Part shown: piece by piece, positions 11,301 to 24,064 of the stretch
How positions within the stretch are numbered: the stretch's first letter is position 1
Layout: every line of letters begins with the position of its first letter
Assembly: GCA_013176395.1 (NCBI GenBank)
Contig: JABMLP010000002.1
Coordinates: 1,364,001 to 1,428,000, forward strand
Direction of reading: 5' to 3'
Source: Venturia oleaginea
Taxonomy: Eukaryota > Ascomycota > Dothideomycetes > Venturiales > Venturiaceae
DNA: 64,000 nt
Notes under the pieces: model-generated
The model's input: only the letters and a program-made list of their open reading frames with translations
Databases searched by the model: none
Told to the model about the DNA's origin: nothing
Translations under genes and position numbers: made by a program

Positions 11301-13869
11301 GCTCAAGGCTATCTGGGGCTGGAGGCCCGTCCCAGCTCAGTTCATCTTGGTCGTCCGGTGTCTGCTCTGAATTGTCCTCCATAACGCTGTTGAGTCCGCT
11401 GTTCGGTCGCCCCTTGTTCCGAATGAAGCTCATGATCTTCATAGCTTCATCGAGGAAATCTTGCGTCGTTACTGAGCGTTTGCGTCCTCCGTCTTTCACT
11501 CCGTGGGCTACCTTTTCACTGAAGGCGGCTACTTCACCAGCCACGACTCTAGCTTGCATCATTTCATATTCCGCAGTGGTTGGCACGGCCAAGTGCTCCT
11601 TGATGGCTTCAAGTCGCGGAGAACTAGACGCAAATTCTGCTGCAACGTCCAATAGCTCGTCTTCCATCTCTTGTCTCGTTCGTTGACTTGGTGTTGGGTT
11701 TCGAGGTCGGAGAATGTGTCGTCTCGCGAGTATATCTGGATCGGCAGCATTGCTGTTGCCCTCATACCGAGCATCTTTTCGCTTCGTAATGGCTGACTGA
11801 AAACGTTGATGGGTTTCTTGGATAGATACACTGGATACATCGTTGGCTCGCTCTTCGACCATCTCCTGGACTTCAACTTGAACCAGAGTCCGCCGCCGTT
11901 TTGGGGTAGGATTCTTGAAAGGCGAAGTCGGTGGTCGCTTTCCGTCAGATACATGCGACACATTGACATTTGACAGCCCCGAGAGATCTTGAATGGCCTC
12001 CAGAACAGGTTTGTTGCTTCGAACACTTCTCTTGGTGACGGATATCGCGGACACAGTGCTTTTTGCCGATACTCTTGACAGTTTTCGTTTTCCTCGAAAG
12101 GTGTCAGGCATATCAGGTGGGGGTGATTCCACCCTGAATCGAAAGGGCGGTTGTGAACCTGGTGGAAGGACATCAGGAGAGGGAGATCGACTTGGGAGGC
12201 TTTGCAAGCTCCTGCTAAACTCACTTTGGTCCTGAGAATCGGCGTATAACTCGTCTTCCGGGAAGTTGTACTGGTCCAACTCACCCTGGCCGAAGTAGCC
12301 TTCAATGGAAGGGTGCCGTGATGACAGTTCTTGTTGCGCAACTGACTGGAAACTCTTCTCCTCCACGGAAGGAAGCCGTGATTGCGTGTTTCTTCGCGAG
12401 GGAAATTGACTGCTAGGATTCGAGGGACCCTGAACTTGAATCTGGATACTATCCTCTAATTGACTTAATCTTCGTTGTAGTTTGTTGGAGGTGAATGTGT
12501 CATGATTCCCAAAGAGCTTCAAAGGGCTGGCTGAATTGTTTTTCCCAGGGTTCAGCAATTGCTCGCCTCGTAGATACTTGGGCGTTTGAGGCACTTGAGG
12601 TGGAGTTGGCGCTGTAGGAGGTACGACAAGACTGTCCATTTCCGTTCGCTCGAATGCTGAGTTCCGGATCTCGGAGCGCTCCACAGTAGAAACAGACATT
12701 GGACGCCGCAAAGGCGAGGGAGAGAGGGGTCGCCGTCTGAACGACCCTTCATCGGAGTACCCACCTCTCTTGATGCTCACAAACTCTCCGACATCTGCTA
12801 CATCTGGGGTCCCAACTGGAAGGTCTTCTGGGAGATTTTCAGATTCTAGCCGAGCCAAAGAGGATTCGTCGACTTGGGAGGATTCCACGTGTCTCGTTGT
12901 GTCATTTGACTGTTGCGATGCCCGACTTTCTGCCAGGTCTCTCAAATGCTCCCTCAGTTGTGATTTAGATAAATCAAGAGCAGCATAACCCACTTGCCCA
13001 TCCGACGTGTTGTGCTTGGATATGAAAACTGGGCTGAAATCAGAGCCACCGGTATTGCCTTCAGATTGGAAGCTGGCGTTTTGGGATGCGTTTCTCAATC
13101 CCGGGTGTAATCGAACAGAACCCAACGAAGATGGGCGGCTCGCCAAACTTGAGGCACCTTGCGAGACCCTGGAATTTCTCCTAAATGATGGCTGGTGTCG
13201 CATGGCACTGTGCTCTCGACTCTCGTCTTCTTGCTCTTGCCTTGAAGAGCTCCTCTCCTGCGCACTTTCTTCGTCGCTCTCGTTTACGGCGTGTAGGTTG
13301 TGTTCGGACCCCGATGAGAATCGACCTCTACGTGATTGTGTGTTGTCCTGATTCCACGTCGGAGGACTGGAAGGAATGGTATCTAGAGACTTCAGGAAGG
13401 AGAGACCGCGACTTCTTTCCTTTTCTGGTGGTTGCGCAGGAGCTGCTGGGGGCGGTTTGAAAATGCTCTGGATGCCCATGTCGCTAAACAAATCCTTTTG
13501 CTCGCCATATGCCATGTCTCCGCCGAGCAATCTCCTCTTCCATTCTGGTGTATTTCGCGACTTTGGAGGGGATGCGCTCAGCGATTTTCGCGCAGTTGTT
13601 CCATGCTGTACTACCGATTGATTTGACTCTGCAGACAACGACCGGCGTTCCAAACCGCGTCTAGTTGATCTTTTTTTGTCGCTCCCCCATTCCGTTTTCC
13701 CTTGGTTCCCCGACCGCTCTGTAAGAATGCTTCTGCGCCTCGTGCTGCCTCCTGGCCAGGGTATGCTGGAATGTGGTTGCGACTTGTTGTTTGGTATCGC
13801 ATCTTCGTAGTCAGAGGGAGGTTGCGATGGCCAATCCTCTGAGAGGGACTCGTTCCATAGTTCGTCCAT
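8387..13869 (-). CDS. CDC11: Septation initiation network scaffold Cdc11/Nud1 (LRR protein)
   Basis: Three exons, 13869-9515, 9464-9373 and 9324-8387, with 50- and 48-nt introns, give 1,794 residues. The N-terminus MDELWNESLSEDWPSQPPSD matches the conserved opening of filamentous-fungal Cdc11. About 1,280 residues of Ser/Arg/Pro-rich, low-complexity sequence follow. Leucine-rich repeats then run from about residue 1,370 to 1,670 (for example LEKLNVSRN, LQYVDVSGNDID, LETLDLRDNPFTGG). The last LRR cap is followed by LDDGTKLRRRVYEMLIASSC, also typical. Role by family: spindle-pole-body scaffold that recruits the SIN/MEN kinases to time septation and mitotic exit. Splicing is certain because the LRR register continues across both introns. 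Confidence 0.9.
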
Positions 13870-14663
13870 CTTGGTGTGTATGTTTGGGAGTGGAGATTGT
13901 CTTGTTATCGATTGATCTGCCGTACTAATCTTTGTTTACTTGGGGGTAAACATTGAGCGCGTGAGGATATGGCCGTCGAGAATTTCACCCTTTGCTATAG
14001 TGATGAGAGCTGTTGATCAATTGCATACTCATAACAATGGAGAGACGCGCCACGGGGATCGAAGAAGTGCCAGTGGTGGTGCAGCTATTGCTATAGGAGG
14101 TATTTGTTGTGAGTGGGCGAATCTCAAGCCTCAACGATCTAGGAGCACAGTCCAGCTAGAAAACTATCCGAGAGTCGATTGCCGTCACTCTCGATCCAAA
14201 ATCGATATCGATAGTTTCCTGGACCAATGGTATTCCCAATTTGTTCAAGTACTCTCCATCTCCTTCGAGTTCAACTTATACCGAAGGAACCGTAGAGCTC
14301 AGAATCCTGACAGGCGGTGTTGACATTGTGAATTGAACCCTAGCAACGAACGATACTCTACCTGCAACTGGCACAACAACACCAGAAGACGAGACGAAAG
14401 AAAAACCTCCATAGCAAAGCGCCTTGCTAGATAAACACGTCACGTCTATCCCTTAACCGAGAAAGACGATTTGATCAAGATTACCGCAGTTTCCATCAGC
14501 GCCACCAAAGCTTATTAGCTCCACCATAAGGCTATCGGAAGGACGCTGAAGCACCCCGGTTCTCGCCTACACCTCCTGTCGATATAATCCTCGTGCAAAT
14601 CACTGCCAATCCGGATGGGAACGCTTGGGGGACAGTTGGTACAATTCATGACCACCCATCGCA
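13870..14663. promoter_or_regulatory. Divergent promoter region, CDC11 / C2H2 protein
   Basis: 794 bp between two divergent starts. It should hold both promoters and 5' UTRs. The part near 14340-14480 is A/C-rich, as fungal leaders often are. No discrete motif can be named. An upstream exon of the C2H2 gene could lie here. Confidence 0.4.
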
Positions 14664-17600
14664 ATGATACCAGCCCATTGGCCTGTCATCGGCAACATCA
14701 GATTAGAATCTCCTCCCATATGTCGTAGCTTTGGCCCTGACGAGGACGACGAGCTCGAGCCCGAGCAGAGAGCTGCCAAGAGAAGGAGGATAGAGCAGAA
14801 TGCAAAAGACTACCTGAAGGGCAAGGAGTTGTACATATCATGCGCCGTGCTGAAGGGGATATTCGCTTCGCATCGCGCCAATCCGTGGAGGAGAAGGTCG
14901 AGCGACATCGACGTGCCAAATTCGGATGACGGCGAAGAGGGGGTGGATGAAGACCATAGCAGGAGGCAGTTTACAGATCTGGATCAAGACCATGAGAGAC
15001 GACATGTTCAAACATTGAAGAGGAGGACCGGAAACGGGTATGCACTGGGAAAACCTGTCGTAGACACTTGGGACAATACCAGAGTGGAAAGGCCGAGTTC
15101 GAGAGCAAGTGCTGGTTATTGTGCAGAGTGGTTACAACGCCAGATGCCACGCGGTCGGACGCCAACCATAGACTCGGACGAAGAACTTGATAGACCGCGC
15201 CGAAGAAGATCCATCATTACAACAAAGTCTCCTACACAGCGTGCGTTGAGCAGGAAATTGGCACGCAACAACAGTCCAGCAAAAGCACGGCATGCCACGG
15301 TGTCACAACAAGATCGATCTTCTCCATCGCTCTCTATGGAACTTCACAGAAACCGCATGACAACAGTCGAGCACGGGCTCGCCCCTTTCAATCGCCTGCC
15401 AGAATCCATCGATGTCACGGCTGGAAGTAATACCCTACAGCATCTTGCATCTCCCGAGGACAGAGCGACTGCTACTAAGCGGCTTGAGCGACATCGCGTT
15501 GATATGCCACCTCCACGTTACACGGGATTCACTGCCATCAATTTGCCGTCCAAGGATGGCGGAACTACAATACCAGAGAGTGCGCGAAGAGAAGCTGAAC
15601 ATCAGTTGCCAACGAGACATGCTCACGAAAGTCGTCACGAGATTCTGCGCCGTGCCGACAAGATTGCAAGGCGAACGGTATCTCTGGGTACAACAGGCCC
15701 ATTAGCAGCTGCCCACGACTCCAAACATCCTTACACAGCCTCGCCCGCTGTTGCTAACGGCTCACCTGGGTTTCCATACCGCCGTATCTCTGGCGGCAAC
15801 AAAACCGTACTTATCACAAGAATCCGCCGTAGCAGAGTTCAGGTTGGTCGGGTCAAAGCAAACAGATTTGAAAACATCGGAAATGAAAGTGACACGGTGG
15901 AGCAAAGCCGATTTCAGCATGTTGACGCTGAAAATAGCGTATTGAAACAGCACCAGGCCATGGAACGAGAAAATGGACAGAGGACTATAGCCACCAAAGG
16001 CAGGGCCCAGGAAAACAGAATAGAGCAGAGCCCGATGCGAATGATCGAACCGGGTTCTGTCCTCGAGAACGATGAACCCTTGTACGATGGCCCAATGGAA
16101 GACATAGAGCTCGATAGTCCCCGAGAAAAGCCTGTCGACGCAATATCTTCCAGATCTGGCTCAGAAAATTCGGACATTGGCGAAGTCCGGATTGTTGAGC
16201 CAAGCACCGAAGATATCCGTCTTAACGGAATCATGGCGAAATGGCGATGCCCGGTGTCCAATTGTCCAAGGGAATTCAACACGCGCGGTGGCCTCGCGTC
16301 ACACATCATCAGAGGTCACAAGTTGCAAGTCGTCAAGGATAAGCCTACAGGCAAATCAAAGCGAAAAGGCGCGAGCAAGAGCATTAAGTCTGCTGGTCGT
16401 GCCCCCAAACGTCGCAAAGAACAAGAGGATGTTCAGGGGTCGGGATCAATTTACAACCCAGCATTAAAGAATGTCTCCAAGGCAAAGCAAGCATCGCATC
16501 ATTCTCCCGCTCCAGCTGCTCAGTTGCCAGAGCCCTCTCCTGCTCTTCGACAGCAACAGCGAGGACCTTCTCCAGCTGCTCAGCTACTAGAGTCTTCCCC
16601 TGCTGCTGTTTTGCTAGAACCTGCTCAAGTCATTGGGCTGCCGCATCCTCCTACACCTTCTGCGTTTCCACCAGCTTCTCTTGCGCCTCAGCTACCGAAA
16701 CTCAATTTTGAAATGTCAGATGGAGCCAATAGCGCCGATGTCATGCCATTACTAGAAATCGACGCCATTGTCTCTTGGAAAGAGAGAACAGGCACTGAGT
16801 TGTCCGCTAAAGACGCCAGTGCCGATGGTTCTGTTCATGACGACTATGATGGAGTTGAACCAGATGATGTCGTGGATGAGAAGACAATTCTCGATCGCTC
16901 ACCGCCGCCCGTCCAGCACGGTAAGGGCAGTGGAGAAAAGTCTACCAGGGACAGGTTTGTGATTTGCATAACTTTTGTTGAACCCAGCTAACATATCCAA
17001 CAGTGCTATCACCAAAGGCCAAGCTAGCACAGTCGTGAGCGGTACATCGATTCCAGATCATCAAGATTCCGGAGCTTACTCTACCTTTACATTCAACCCC
17101 GAACAATCAACGCAGGCAGCTCTTCTCCAAGCCCAACTTGCATTCCAAGAGACGCAAGCTGATGAATCTGACGCTGCCGATCTTAGTACCACTACACCTC
17201 TGCGCGAAAGGATCTCATTTGCGGTCGCGTCCAAATCTGCGTATCCACTCGGGGCAGTAACACCATTTCGTGAAGTTAACCATCGCTTTTCTGCTCCTGC
17301 TGCGCCTTCACCTGTTTTCCCCGTGCTACCAGCTGCAACACAAGATCTCGAAGCCGCAGCCGCTGGCGTCATGTTCAGCACTGTCAAGAAACCTCGAACC
17401 AAGAAGAAAATCAGTTTCGAAAACTGGCCAACGACCAAACCTTCCAAGGACTCGGCGGCAAAAGCGGCCACCAAAGGTGTAGAGTGGAGTCCATTTGCGA
17501 GCGAGACACCAGTGCCGAAAAATTCTTACGTTGCATCTCCCTTCGCAATCAATGGAGAAGATGAAAGTGAGGTCGGCAGGAGCGAAAGTCTTCCCATTGA

Positions 17601-17979
17601 ACATGAACACACAGAGATCACGGTGTTGGAAGCGGCGACTTCTAATTTCTCTGTGAGGACAGCAAAGACGAACTCGTTTGCTGCTCCGACGCCACAAAAT
17701 CGTACGGGTTCCTTCTCAGCCCGTACAGACTGCTTTTCTCCCAGACCGATGGCCATATCGTCAGCTTTCTCTTCAGAGAGTAAAGGCGGCCAGAGTCCAA
17801 GTGGGCCATCCGATGTCCCAGTGCCGAGCTTTCAAGAGGGACAGGGAGGATTGTTGGCTGAGTTGAATAGTCAGGACGTCGATGCTATTTTAGATGATAC
17901 TAATTATCTTTTAGGAAGCTGGGATCCTGAGCAGGGCGATAAGAGCTCCTTTGTTGCTGCTTCTTTGCCTGCTGCATGA
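14664..17979 (+). CDS. Large nuclear protein with a single C2H2 zinc finger
   Basis: Two exons, 14664-16954 and 17004-17979, with a 49-nt intron (GTTTGT donor, AACAG acceptor preceded by GCTAACAT), give 1,088 residues. One C2H2 finger at about residues 527-552: C-P-V-S-N-C ... H-I-I-R-G-H. It is followed by a basic stretch KSKRKGASKSIKSAGRAPKR that looks like an NLS. Most of the protein is low-complexity. An Ala/Pro/Gln-rich segment (PAPAAQLPEPSPALRQQQ region) follows the basic stretch. Near the N-terminus, KGKELYISCAVLKGIF followed by NPW may be a conserved fungal motif. Likely a chromatin or transcription protein, but no target can be inferred. The start is the first Met of the long frame; a short upstream exon is possible. 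Confidence 0.7.
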
Positions 17980-20065
17980 TGATATATGGGTGGTGACGTT
18001 TAGTTGTTGTTCTTTCAAGCGTTTTGGGTGCGTGGTCGTCGATTGATACCCCTGGGATTGTCTCGCTCGTTATTAGTGCTGTAGCTTTACCTCAGAGACT
18101 TCTGCATCATCAGTGGCGAATTCAGTCTCATAGTGCGGCACGGGATTGATGCGACAGTGATGGCTCCGGCGAGAGCGTTTCATTCTGCTGTTGATCTTGC
18201 TTTGATAACTCGCTATAATGTCTAACAGAAGTTCCTCAGCAGTAGGTTGATACCACGATGGATTTAGACTTTTAGGCCGAAACGAATACGAGGAGAGTTA
18301 GCTAGGAAGACAATTGAAACAAATTCCTCAATCGTTGTTGGTTCCCTTCACTGCGGAACTGCCGGACGGGCTGCGGCTGATCGTCGTGATTTTCCAACTC
18401 CACGGAAGAGCTTTATCGTTCCCGCAACGTACCGTAGATTCCGTGTAAAGTTGTACCCGAGACCAGGTCTGCACAGCCAGGGTTTTTATGAGAATATAAA
18501 GCCATGTATTAATGCAAACAAAGATCAGCTGTGCCACCGTTATTTCGCGTATATAACTTTGCACGGAATCTACGGTAGAATGGAGGATTCCCATCCATGC
18601 GAAAATCTTTTGAGATCTTTGCGATAGCATTTGCCATGAATCTACCGCAATGCAATTTAGCTCCTCCGTCACAAAAACGACGCGTTCCATGTCATGTCGA
18701 AAGGGCAATGGAACTCCGTAATCCCTGTGGTGAGACTTTTCCCTTCCGTGCTGTGTGCGGGTAAGCCTTCTCTGAGAAACAAGGTTTTTCTTTTGGAGTG
18801 GTGTGCTAATGGATCCAATGGGTTTCGTATAGGGCATAGGCGCACCTACTTATCCGCACTCTGTAAGACAGCTAAGGTGTAATGAACTCTGGGAATTATG
18901 GGGCGATAACATAGTGAACAGTATAAGGAAGAATCGATGACAAAGAATGGCTTGGTAATACACATGACGAAGACGATGATGGAATTCCAGAAGTTAGCCT
19001 ATGGCGGCTCTCGAACACGGAGAGATCCCCTATGCGCGCTTACTCGTTCAGGTAAGCCATCGGATTCTTAGGGACTGACGGGCAAGACCAGCATATTGTA
19101 TTCGACAACCGGAGTATCACCGAAATAGCCGCTCTGCCTACTGGAAGTCGTACACTTCCTGGGCCACCTTGGTCTGTCAAAACCCCTTTCGCCAGCATGT
19201 CTGAGATTTCACACAAGTCATATTCCTCTAGCTGTCGATGCTCCATGCTTCGGTGGACCTTTGGGCTCACCAGGGAGTGGCGTGATGTAGTAGGTAGTAT
19301 TGACATTATGTCAAAATTGAAACCAAGCTTTCTTCCCTTGAGTCACACCAACAACTGATAGTAACAATCAAAAAAGGTAAGAAGAACCATGAACTGCCAA
19401 GGATTGTCGAATCAGGCTTTGGACCCCGTCTAGTCCCTCACATACAGACATTGATTAAAGCAGGGCCTGATAGCTTAGCGACTCCACACTTTGCTTTTCT
19501 CCGGGTAAGTAGTAGGGCACACATTGTTTTCCATCATTTCGTTAGAGTTAACAATGTTTCGAAACTAGATTCATCCCTGTATACTGGACATTCACCAATT
19601 AAGGGACCCGCTGTTTATATCAAACCGCTCGAACCCTTCAGCATCACTGCTTGCGGCCCGGAGCTCTGGCTTTACAATTTTTTAAATTGATATAATCGTT
19701 ACTATGTAGGCATAAATAAGTACTGAATGGGAAAGACGTAACGGTGGCTGGCCTGCCGTGATGGACCCTTGATTTGAGTCAGCCTCTCAGAAGCTCAGCT
19801 TTAGAGTGCTTTTTGTACTGCGGAATCTGGAGCCATTTCCTTTGGGACAATCTAGTCGATACTCTCACTCTTCTCAGCCACGACTTACAGCCGCACGGGT
19901 CGGACGCTGTCCCTACTAGTCGTGGCGAGTCAGCGAAAGCCAAAGCTATGGATATAGGCTGCCTTGAATATTTTGCACATCATCGTAGCTCATTTCGTCT
20001 GGTTGACCCTCTCTGTAATTCCCTCTTAGACCCAACCGACTCTTATTTTCTACCGTCTCCCAATC
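17980..20065. other. Gene-free 2.1 kb
   Basis: Contains a 26-bp inverted repeat pair (separate entry) and several open frames without recognisable content, including one of 88 codons on the minus strand at 19040-19306. No splice structure or domain supports a gene. The final 100 bp should hold the promoter of the SURNod19 gene. Confidence 0.45.
18430..18577. repeat. 26-bp inverted repeat with about 96-bp spacer
   Basis: Left arm 18430-18455 (TACCGTAGATTCCGTGTAAA...) and right arm 18552-18577 are reverse complements at 24 of 26 positions. Similarity stops sharply outside the arms. The layout resembles a small MITE-like or hairpin element. No target-site duplication is obvious immediately outside the arms. 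Confidence 0.6.
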
Positions 20066-21894
20066 ATGAAGTTCTCACTTTGTATGTTGCTGCCGTTGGC
20101 AGCGTCGGCTGCTGTCGTTCGTCCTAGAACTGAGCAAGATATCCCACGCACTCTTTGTAAGTCGTGTCTGGTAATTGAGAACGAACAATGGGAGTGGCGC
20201 TGATATCTCTGGACTAGTTTCAAGGCAAACCGTTGCACCAGTAGGACCGAAGGACTCAACATCTGGAACATGGTCGGATACTTTCACATATGTTGGTGGA
20301 TTGATGAACGACGCCTATAAGCTCTGGGGCAAGGCAAGCGACACATACGATTCCATATCCAAGGAGGTACCGGAGAAGCTCCCTGAATATCTCAAAGGCG
20401 CCGTTGCAAATATCGCATGGTACATGCAATGGAGTGCAAAGCCCGTCAAATTCGAATACGTCAAACCCGAGATTGATCCGGTAGCGAAAAAAACGGTCAT
20501 GAGATATGGACCCTTCACACTCATGGGCCAGAAATACAACAGGACGAAGCTGCCGTTTGTCATGGATGCAAAGGCGGACGTGATTCTACGCACTCTTAAA
20601 GGATTGCCGGACAACGCGGCTATACTTTCCGGTCGACTCGATACTGTATTCGAAGATGGGTCAAAAGCAGATATCTCGAAGGGCGTCTACATCCATCATC
20701 TTCTCGTTGCCGATGTGGGGAAAACGACCGCTCCATTCGCCTTCTGCCCAAATGGACATAATCAGAAGGATATCATAGCGTGGGGTGCTTCTCACGTCGT
20801 GGAATCCATCGGGGCCGGCCTCATCCAGAGTGGAAACGATCAGGTTGGCACACCGAATGTATATGCTGCCTCGAGCGGGGGTATCAAGTCGGCGTTTCTG
20901 ACGGGATGGGATGACAGTTTTGCTCTCGAGGCCGAAATCGTCAACTATAACCAGGACAACACCACGGTTTATTTCACGATGGAGACGGAATTCTTGTCCG
21001 AGAAGCCGGCGGGTTATCTCGATGCATCGACTGTTATCTTCAGCGCTACGGGTTGTGCAAAGCCGGCCTATTATCCACCTCCGAATTCCAAACAGTACAA
21101 TCTCACCAGCGAGCCATTCAAGATGACGAGTGACGGCTGGGTTATCAACTCAAAGGGTCATTTGTAAGTCTCTTTCCGCTCTCCTTTGACCAAGTACTTG
21201 GACAGGTTCTGACTCGGAGGTTGTATCAGGCATGATGGCGGATCCGGCATCGAAATGACACTCAACGACAAAACTGTCTGTCGCTCAGTCCCAACCTATG
21301 GAACCGCATCAGGCGGACTCAAAGCCCCCAATGGAAAAGAATGGCAAACCATCACCTCCATGTCTCGCTGCACAGAGCCATTCCAGTTCAAAAAAGACGA
21401 CGTTATCAAACTCGTTTCTATATACGACACTGAAGAACATCCACTGTAAGCTCCCTCTTCTTTACAAATATCATCAGAAATTCTTGACCTTACTAATATA
21501 CGTTTGATGTAGACGTCCATCCGGCGCAGCAGCAGGAGAAAAAGGGGCAGACGGCCACTCCCACGGCCGCCGTGACGGTGGCCCCCACGACGCTATGGGA
21601 ATGCAGGGAATGGATGAAATGGGCATTTTCACAACGAACATTGCGATTAACAATCCGGCGGCGAATAAAGTCCAGGGACCTAATGACAAGAAACCGAACC
21701 CGCTTCCTGTCAACGGCGCGCCACCGGCAGTGGCGGGTTCAGGGGCTCCACCCGCTTCTGGGGCACCGGTGGGCGGAGGAATGACGGGTATGCCTGGTAT
21801 GCCTGGAATGGCGCCGAAGAAAGTATTGAGTAAGAGGTATGGACTTATCGACAGGCCCGATGAGATCTGGCCTGTTGTTTTACCCCGGGGTTAG
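20066..21894 (+). CDS. Secreted SURNod19-family protein
   Basis: Four exons, 20066-20156, 20218-21163, 21230-21445 and 21513-21894, with 61-, 66- and 67-nt introns (all GTAAGT or GTAAGC), give 544 residues. The tiny first exon encodes a signal peptide, MKFSLCMLLPLAASAAVVRP. The body matches the stress up-regulated Nod19 domain. Its landmarks are YGPFTL, then KGVYIHHLLVADVGK, then EAEIVNYNQDNTTVYFTMET, then a GHLHDGG...VCRSVPTYG block and VIKLVSIYDTEEHPL. The C-terminal tail is Gly/Pro/Met-rich (GGGMTGMPGMPGMAPKK). Asn-glycosylation sites are likely. The plant founder was found as a nodulin; the fungal role is unknown. I infer an extracellular or cell-wall location from the signal peptide. Confidence 0.85.
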
Positions 21895-22879
21895 GATCTG
21901 TGAGGAGGTGGGAGATGGTAATTCTTGTTCTTCTGTATATATATTTCTAGCGTTGGACTTGAGTAGAACAATGATTGCTACCTGAATTGTTCCTTTGGGG
22001 TTGTGCTTGGGCGTGACTAAAAGATGTCAGGTATGATTAGGACAGGTCATGAACTTTTGAAGAATTTCCTTGAACTGTATATTGAAGAATGGAAACGCAG
22101 TATTCTGGTGAGTAGAGGTAAGAATGAAGAACGAGTCGCATCGAAACCTGCTCTGCTGATTTGGTGTGCATGAGGAATGTGGGCTGAAGGCTTGCCGAAA
22201 ATCTACGGAGAGATTAAGGCCGTGTTCGTTAAAAGCTCAAGCAGGGTAAAATCGGGAGAGTTTGCTAGAGAAAAGCGTTTTGTTCGCCTGGAGTACAGAT
22301 TCTGCTTGGAATCTACTTTAAAAGCTATTCCGTAATTCCGTTCACTTTAGAAAGTGAAAATATAATATAGGGCTAAAAGAGGGCTTCGCACAGGCTCTGC
22401 ACAGGCTCTGCACAGACCCTGCGCAGGCTCTACACAAGCGGAAGTATACCTATAATAACCTTTATAGACTACAGACGGCTCTTTAGGGCTATTTCTGGCA
22501 GGTTCTTGAACAGGAGATGCGTGACTCTTGTTCAAAAAGCTGCCAGAAATCTAACCGCTGGTATAGCCTCCCTATAATGAGAAGAAACGCTTGGGGCGCT
22601 GCAGACATGTACGGAGATATGCCCTGAACCGAACAGAGCCTCAGTTAGTACATCTCAACACCAAGTCCGTCTAGCAACATCAATTGGGGAGTAATTCCAT
22701 CAAGTTTTTGGCCCAGCGTTAACTGAAACTGCTTTGGCGATAGATACAATGATGCAAGTCGAACTTGTGTAATCTCAAGTATACGTAACCTCACTAGATC
22801 TACATATCAAGGCAATCCTTTCCCAGAATTGACAGCATCAGCAACTTGACTGGTCCCCGGCCGATTCTCTACGCCCAAA
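21895..22879. other. Gene-free 1 kb with repeats and a strong hairpin
   Basis: Between the ends of the convergent SURNod19 and GST genes. 22384-22437 holds 4-5 imperfect copies of an 11-bp unit (ACAGGCTCTGC-like). 22491-22550 forms a long hairpin (separate entry). The surrounding A/T-rich stretch (22300-22480) looks like a non-coding repeat element. I see no coding sequence. Confidence 0.5.
22491..22550. repeat. Near-perfect hairpin, 26-bp arms with 8-nt loop
   Basis: Arm 22491-22516 (ATTTCTGGCAGGTTCTTGAA...) pairs with 22525-22550 at 23 of 26 positions. An 8-nt loop separates the arms. It lies just after an 11-bp tandem array. It could be the end of a MITE or a stem in a non-coding transcript. 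Confidence 0.6.
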
Positions 22880-23830
22880 TTAGCAAGCCAACCCACTCAC
22901 TTCAACAGCAGGAATACGAAACTCACCAGCATATCTCTCATAACTATCCAAATACAATTCATCAGTACTAGTCGTCGCCCTGACAAACTCGTTCTCCTCA
23001 ATCGCCTTCACCCACTTCCCAAACCTACTCCCCGGCTCCGGATCAGGCCATCCTCGATAAGGTTTCAGCACTTTGTTCAATCTTATGACCCAAGGTGCGA
23101 ATTGCACGTCGACGAATCCGAGGGAGGAACCAAGGAAGAAGGGTCCTTGCTTATCTGCTGCTTCGACGAGTTTGTTGATTTGAGCTTTGAAGTCCTGGGC
23201 CTTTTCGGTTTGGAGATCGGGGGTTTGGGCCTGGATGTAGTGGTAGAATGCTGGTATGATGTGGCGATTGATCTTGTTATCTCAGAGTCAGAATTTGCTC
23301 GTGAGTGGTCTGACAGCAGGTACATACGTGATCGGTCCAAAGTCTGCAATGGGCTTTCTGTCTCTGATCAGAGGGGAACAAAGGTTGTCCCATGTTCAAA
23401 TCTTCCAGCTATAAACAAGCGAATCAGAACTGTACTTATGCATGTGCTCCTCATTTTGAGACTCACGTATTCCATCAACACGGTGCTTTCACCACAGCAC
23501 CAGTCATCATGCTGCAACGTGGGGATCAGACCTCTCGGATTCAATTTCAAATACCAATCAGGCTTTTTGTAGGGGTCAAGTTCGATATACTGATAGTTCA
23601 ACTTCTTCGCTTCGAGGGAGATCCATACTCTTTGGACAAAGGGACTGTTGCGAAGTAAGTGATCAGGTAGTACCAGATGGGATTGAAGAATGACGTTACC
23701 AGAAGCAGCCTCCATATAGTTTGAGGCTGTGTTCCTTTGAGTGTCTCTTCACTGTAGCCAATGCAGCACCGGTAGCTTTGGTATGGTATGATTTCTTCTC
23801 CTGAGATTTCGTTTCGTTAGTGTCGGACAT
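22880..23830 (-). CDS. Omega-class-like glutathione S-transferase
   Basis: Four exons on the minus strand, 23830-23700, 23644-23467, 23408-23328 and 23272-22880, with introns of 55, 58 and 55 nt, give 260 residues. The catalytic Cys44 in GGCFCPFVQRVWISLEAK is split by the first intron (TG|T). The thioredoxin fold continues with LNPRGLIPTLQHDDW and the cis-Pro/GESTVLMEYLEDLN motif. The helical C-terminal domain has QINKLVEAADKQGPFFLGSS and VDVQFAPWVIRL. The cysteine, rather than Ser/Tyr, marks the omega type: thiol transferase or dehydroascorbate reductase-like chemistry. Starting instead at 23715 would lose the active-site Cys, so 23830 is the better start. It lies only 235 bp downstream of a co-directional basic protein gene. 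Confidence 0.88.
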
Positions 23831-24064
23831 GTTGCTTGTGTTGCTTGAAGGATGGGTTCGTTCGATGAACGAGACAGGCTGTTGCGCACGACAACAGCGA
23901 AGAGAGAGACCACTTGGAGTTCTTGAGACGGATTTTGTGATTACACGAGATGAATGAGAGGTTGCAAAGGAGATGTGGGAGCGAACAGTGCCAAAGTTAA
24001 AGTCGACGATGTATGACGAAATCCGCCCCGCAATGATCTTCCTTCAGCACTATCTAGGAGTACC

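Noticed and set aside
18328..18837. 169-codon minus-strand frame
   Set aside because: It runs straight through the inverted repeat and has no recognisable motif; likely chance.
19040..19306. 88-codon minus-strand frame
   Set aside because: No similarity recognised, no introns or neighbours that extend it.
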